Notes under the pieces: model-generated
What the model was told of the DNA's origin: nothing
Databases searched by the model: none
What the model saw: the letters and a program-made list of their open reading frames with translations, nothing else
NCBI GenBank assembly: GCA_031283395.1
Contig: JAITBV010000063.1
Coordinates: 1 to 7,675 of the forward strand
Length of the DNA: 7,675 nucleotides
Direction of reading: 5' to 3'
From: Candidatus Adiutrix sp.
GTDB lineage: Bacteria; Desulfobacterota; Desulfarculia; Adiutricales; Adiutricaceae
Shown: in pieces, positions 7,302 through 7,675 of the stretch
Position numbering within the stretch: position 1 is the stretch's first letter
Layout of the letters: each line of letters starts with the position of its first letter
Made by a program: the position numbers and the translations under genes

Positions 7302-7675
7302 TTGGTTCCGACGCAAGCTGGGGAGGCTTCCGAAAGCCGCGCCGGAGGTTCCCGCTGAACAGGCCCCGGCCAGCCAGGCGGCCCCTGCTGAACCCCAAGG
7401 ACTCGCGGACAAACAGCCAGTTCCGGTCAATCAGGAAGCCGCGGACAAACAGGGGCCAACGGTCCCTGCGTCTGACCAGGAAGCTCCGGCCAAACAAGAA
7501 GCCGCGGACAATCAGGGGCCTATGGCCCCCGAAATCCAAGAGCCCACGGTTCCCCCACCCGGTGGGGGCTTATTGGCCCGGCTAAAGGAAAAACTCTCGG
7601 CCACCCGCGACCGCCTGGCCGGCCGCCTGGAATCCTTTCTGTCCCAGGTGCGCTCCCTGGACGACGATGTTCTGG
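7294..7675 (+). CDS. ftsY: Signal recognition particle receptor FtsY, N-terminal part (continues past window)
   Basis: ATG at 7294 opens a frame that stays open to the window end: 127 complete codons with no stop. FtsY is the membrane-associated GTPase that receives SRP-ribosome complexes at the translocon. The first residues, MLDWFRRKLGRL, form a basic amphipathic helix suited to membrane-lipid contact. Residues about 13-92 are a Pro/Ala/Gln-rich A domain with internal repeats. From L93 the sequence LLARLKEKLSATRDRLAGRL and the following SLDDDVL match the start of the FtsY N domain, including the RLKxxLxxTRxxL pattern. The GTPase G domain lies beyond the window. The start overlaps the smc stop by eight bases and has CCGAGG at 7279-7284 as a plausible ribosome site, indicating coupling to smc. 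A competing frame starting at 7298 encodes no recognisable protein. The A domain is less acidic than that of E. coli FtsY. Confidence 0.92.
   Translation, partial: MLDWFRRKLGRLPKAAPEVPAEQAPASQAAPAEPQGLADKQPVPVNQEAADKQGPTVPASDQEAPAKQEAADNQGPMAPEIQEPTVPPPGGGLLARLKEKLSATRDRLAGRLESFLSQVRSLDDDVL
7432..7520 (+). repeat. In-frame duplication in the ftsY A domain
   Basis: Bases 7432-7457 and 7495-7520 are two copies of a 26-base unit matching at 24 positions (differences at 7434/7497 and 7449/7512). They are offset by 63 bases, exactly 21 codons, and encode QEAADKQGP and QEAADNQGP (residues 47-55 and 68-76). A more diverged unit, QEAPAKQ, lies between them at 7477-7497, and a shorter match, GCGGACAAACAG, occurs upstream at 7405-7416. 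The pattern looks like expansion of a flexible linker by duplication. Confidence 0.85.
7552..7568 (+). other. Strong GC inverted repeat inside ftsY at the A/N domain junction
   Basis: CCCCCACCCGGTGGGGG is a perfect inverted repeat with 8-base arms (7552-7559 and 7561-7568) around one central base. In RNA it would fold as a 7-base-pair, nearly all-GC stem with loop CCG. It encodes exactly P-P-P-G-G-G, the junction between the variable A domain and the conserved N domain. The sequence after it (CTTATTGG) is not a T-run, so a terminator is unlikely. Both the hairpin and the Pro-Pro-Pro codons could slow translation here. Confidence 0.6.

Noticed and set aside
7298..7585. Plus-strand frame of 95 codons overlapping the ftsY start
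   Set aside because: The frame from 7294 encodes the FtsY N-terminus and N domain; this one is basic, Pro-rich and shows no family.

Overview
The window is ordinary bacterial chromosome with high GC (roughly two-thirds by eye, with strong C/G preference at third codon positions). All genes lie on the + strand and are tightly packed. The gene set is a flavin-dependent thymidylate synthase, a 2Fe-2S/ASKHA corrinoid-activating protein, an SMC with a Desulfobacterota-like head sequence, and FtsY. This best fits an anaerobic, corrinoid-using bacterium, probably a member of the Desulfobacterota (former Deltaproteobacteria). That placement is an inference from gene content and protein flavour, not a proven assignment.

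Region 1 (1-1669) looks like the end of one operon. It holds the tail of an unrecognised protein, a NodB-fold deacetylase-like protein (probably WbmS-like) and ThyX. Each junction is a 4-base ATGA overlap, which suggests translational coupling.

Region 2 (1670-1780) is the only real intergenic gap. It is the most AT-rich stretch of the window and holds a convincing sigma70-type promoter (TTGCCA, 18 bp, extended -10 TGTTATAAA), a short inverted repeat over the promoter, and a small hairpin just before the next ribosome binding site.

Region 3 (1781-7675) looks like one transcription unit: a RACo-type ATP-dependent reductive activator of corrinoid proteins, then smc after a 31-base gap, then ftsY, whose start overlaps the smc stop by 8 bases and which runs off the window end. 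smc-ftsY is a familiar pairing (chromosome organisation plus signal-recognition-particle receptor). The corrinoid activator in front, with no corrinoid protein or methyltransferase in view, is the unexpected member.

I see no mobile element, CRISPR array, RNA gene or clear new system. The points most worth checking are the RACo-smc-ftsY linkage, a shortened SMC hinge, a proline/acid-rich insert in the SMC arm, and a very strong GC hairpin encoding PPPGGG exactly at the A/N domain junction of ftsY, next to an internal duplication in the A domain.
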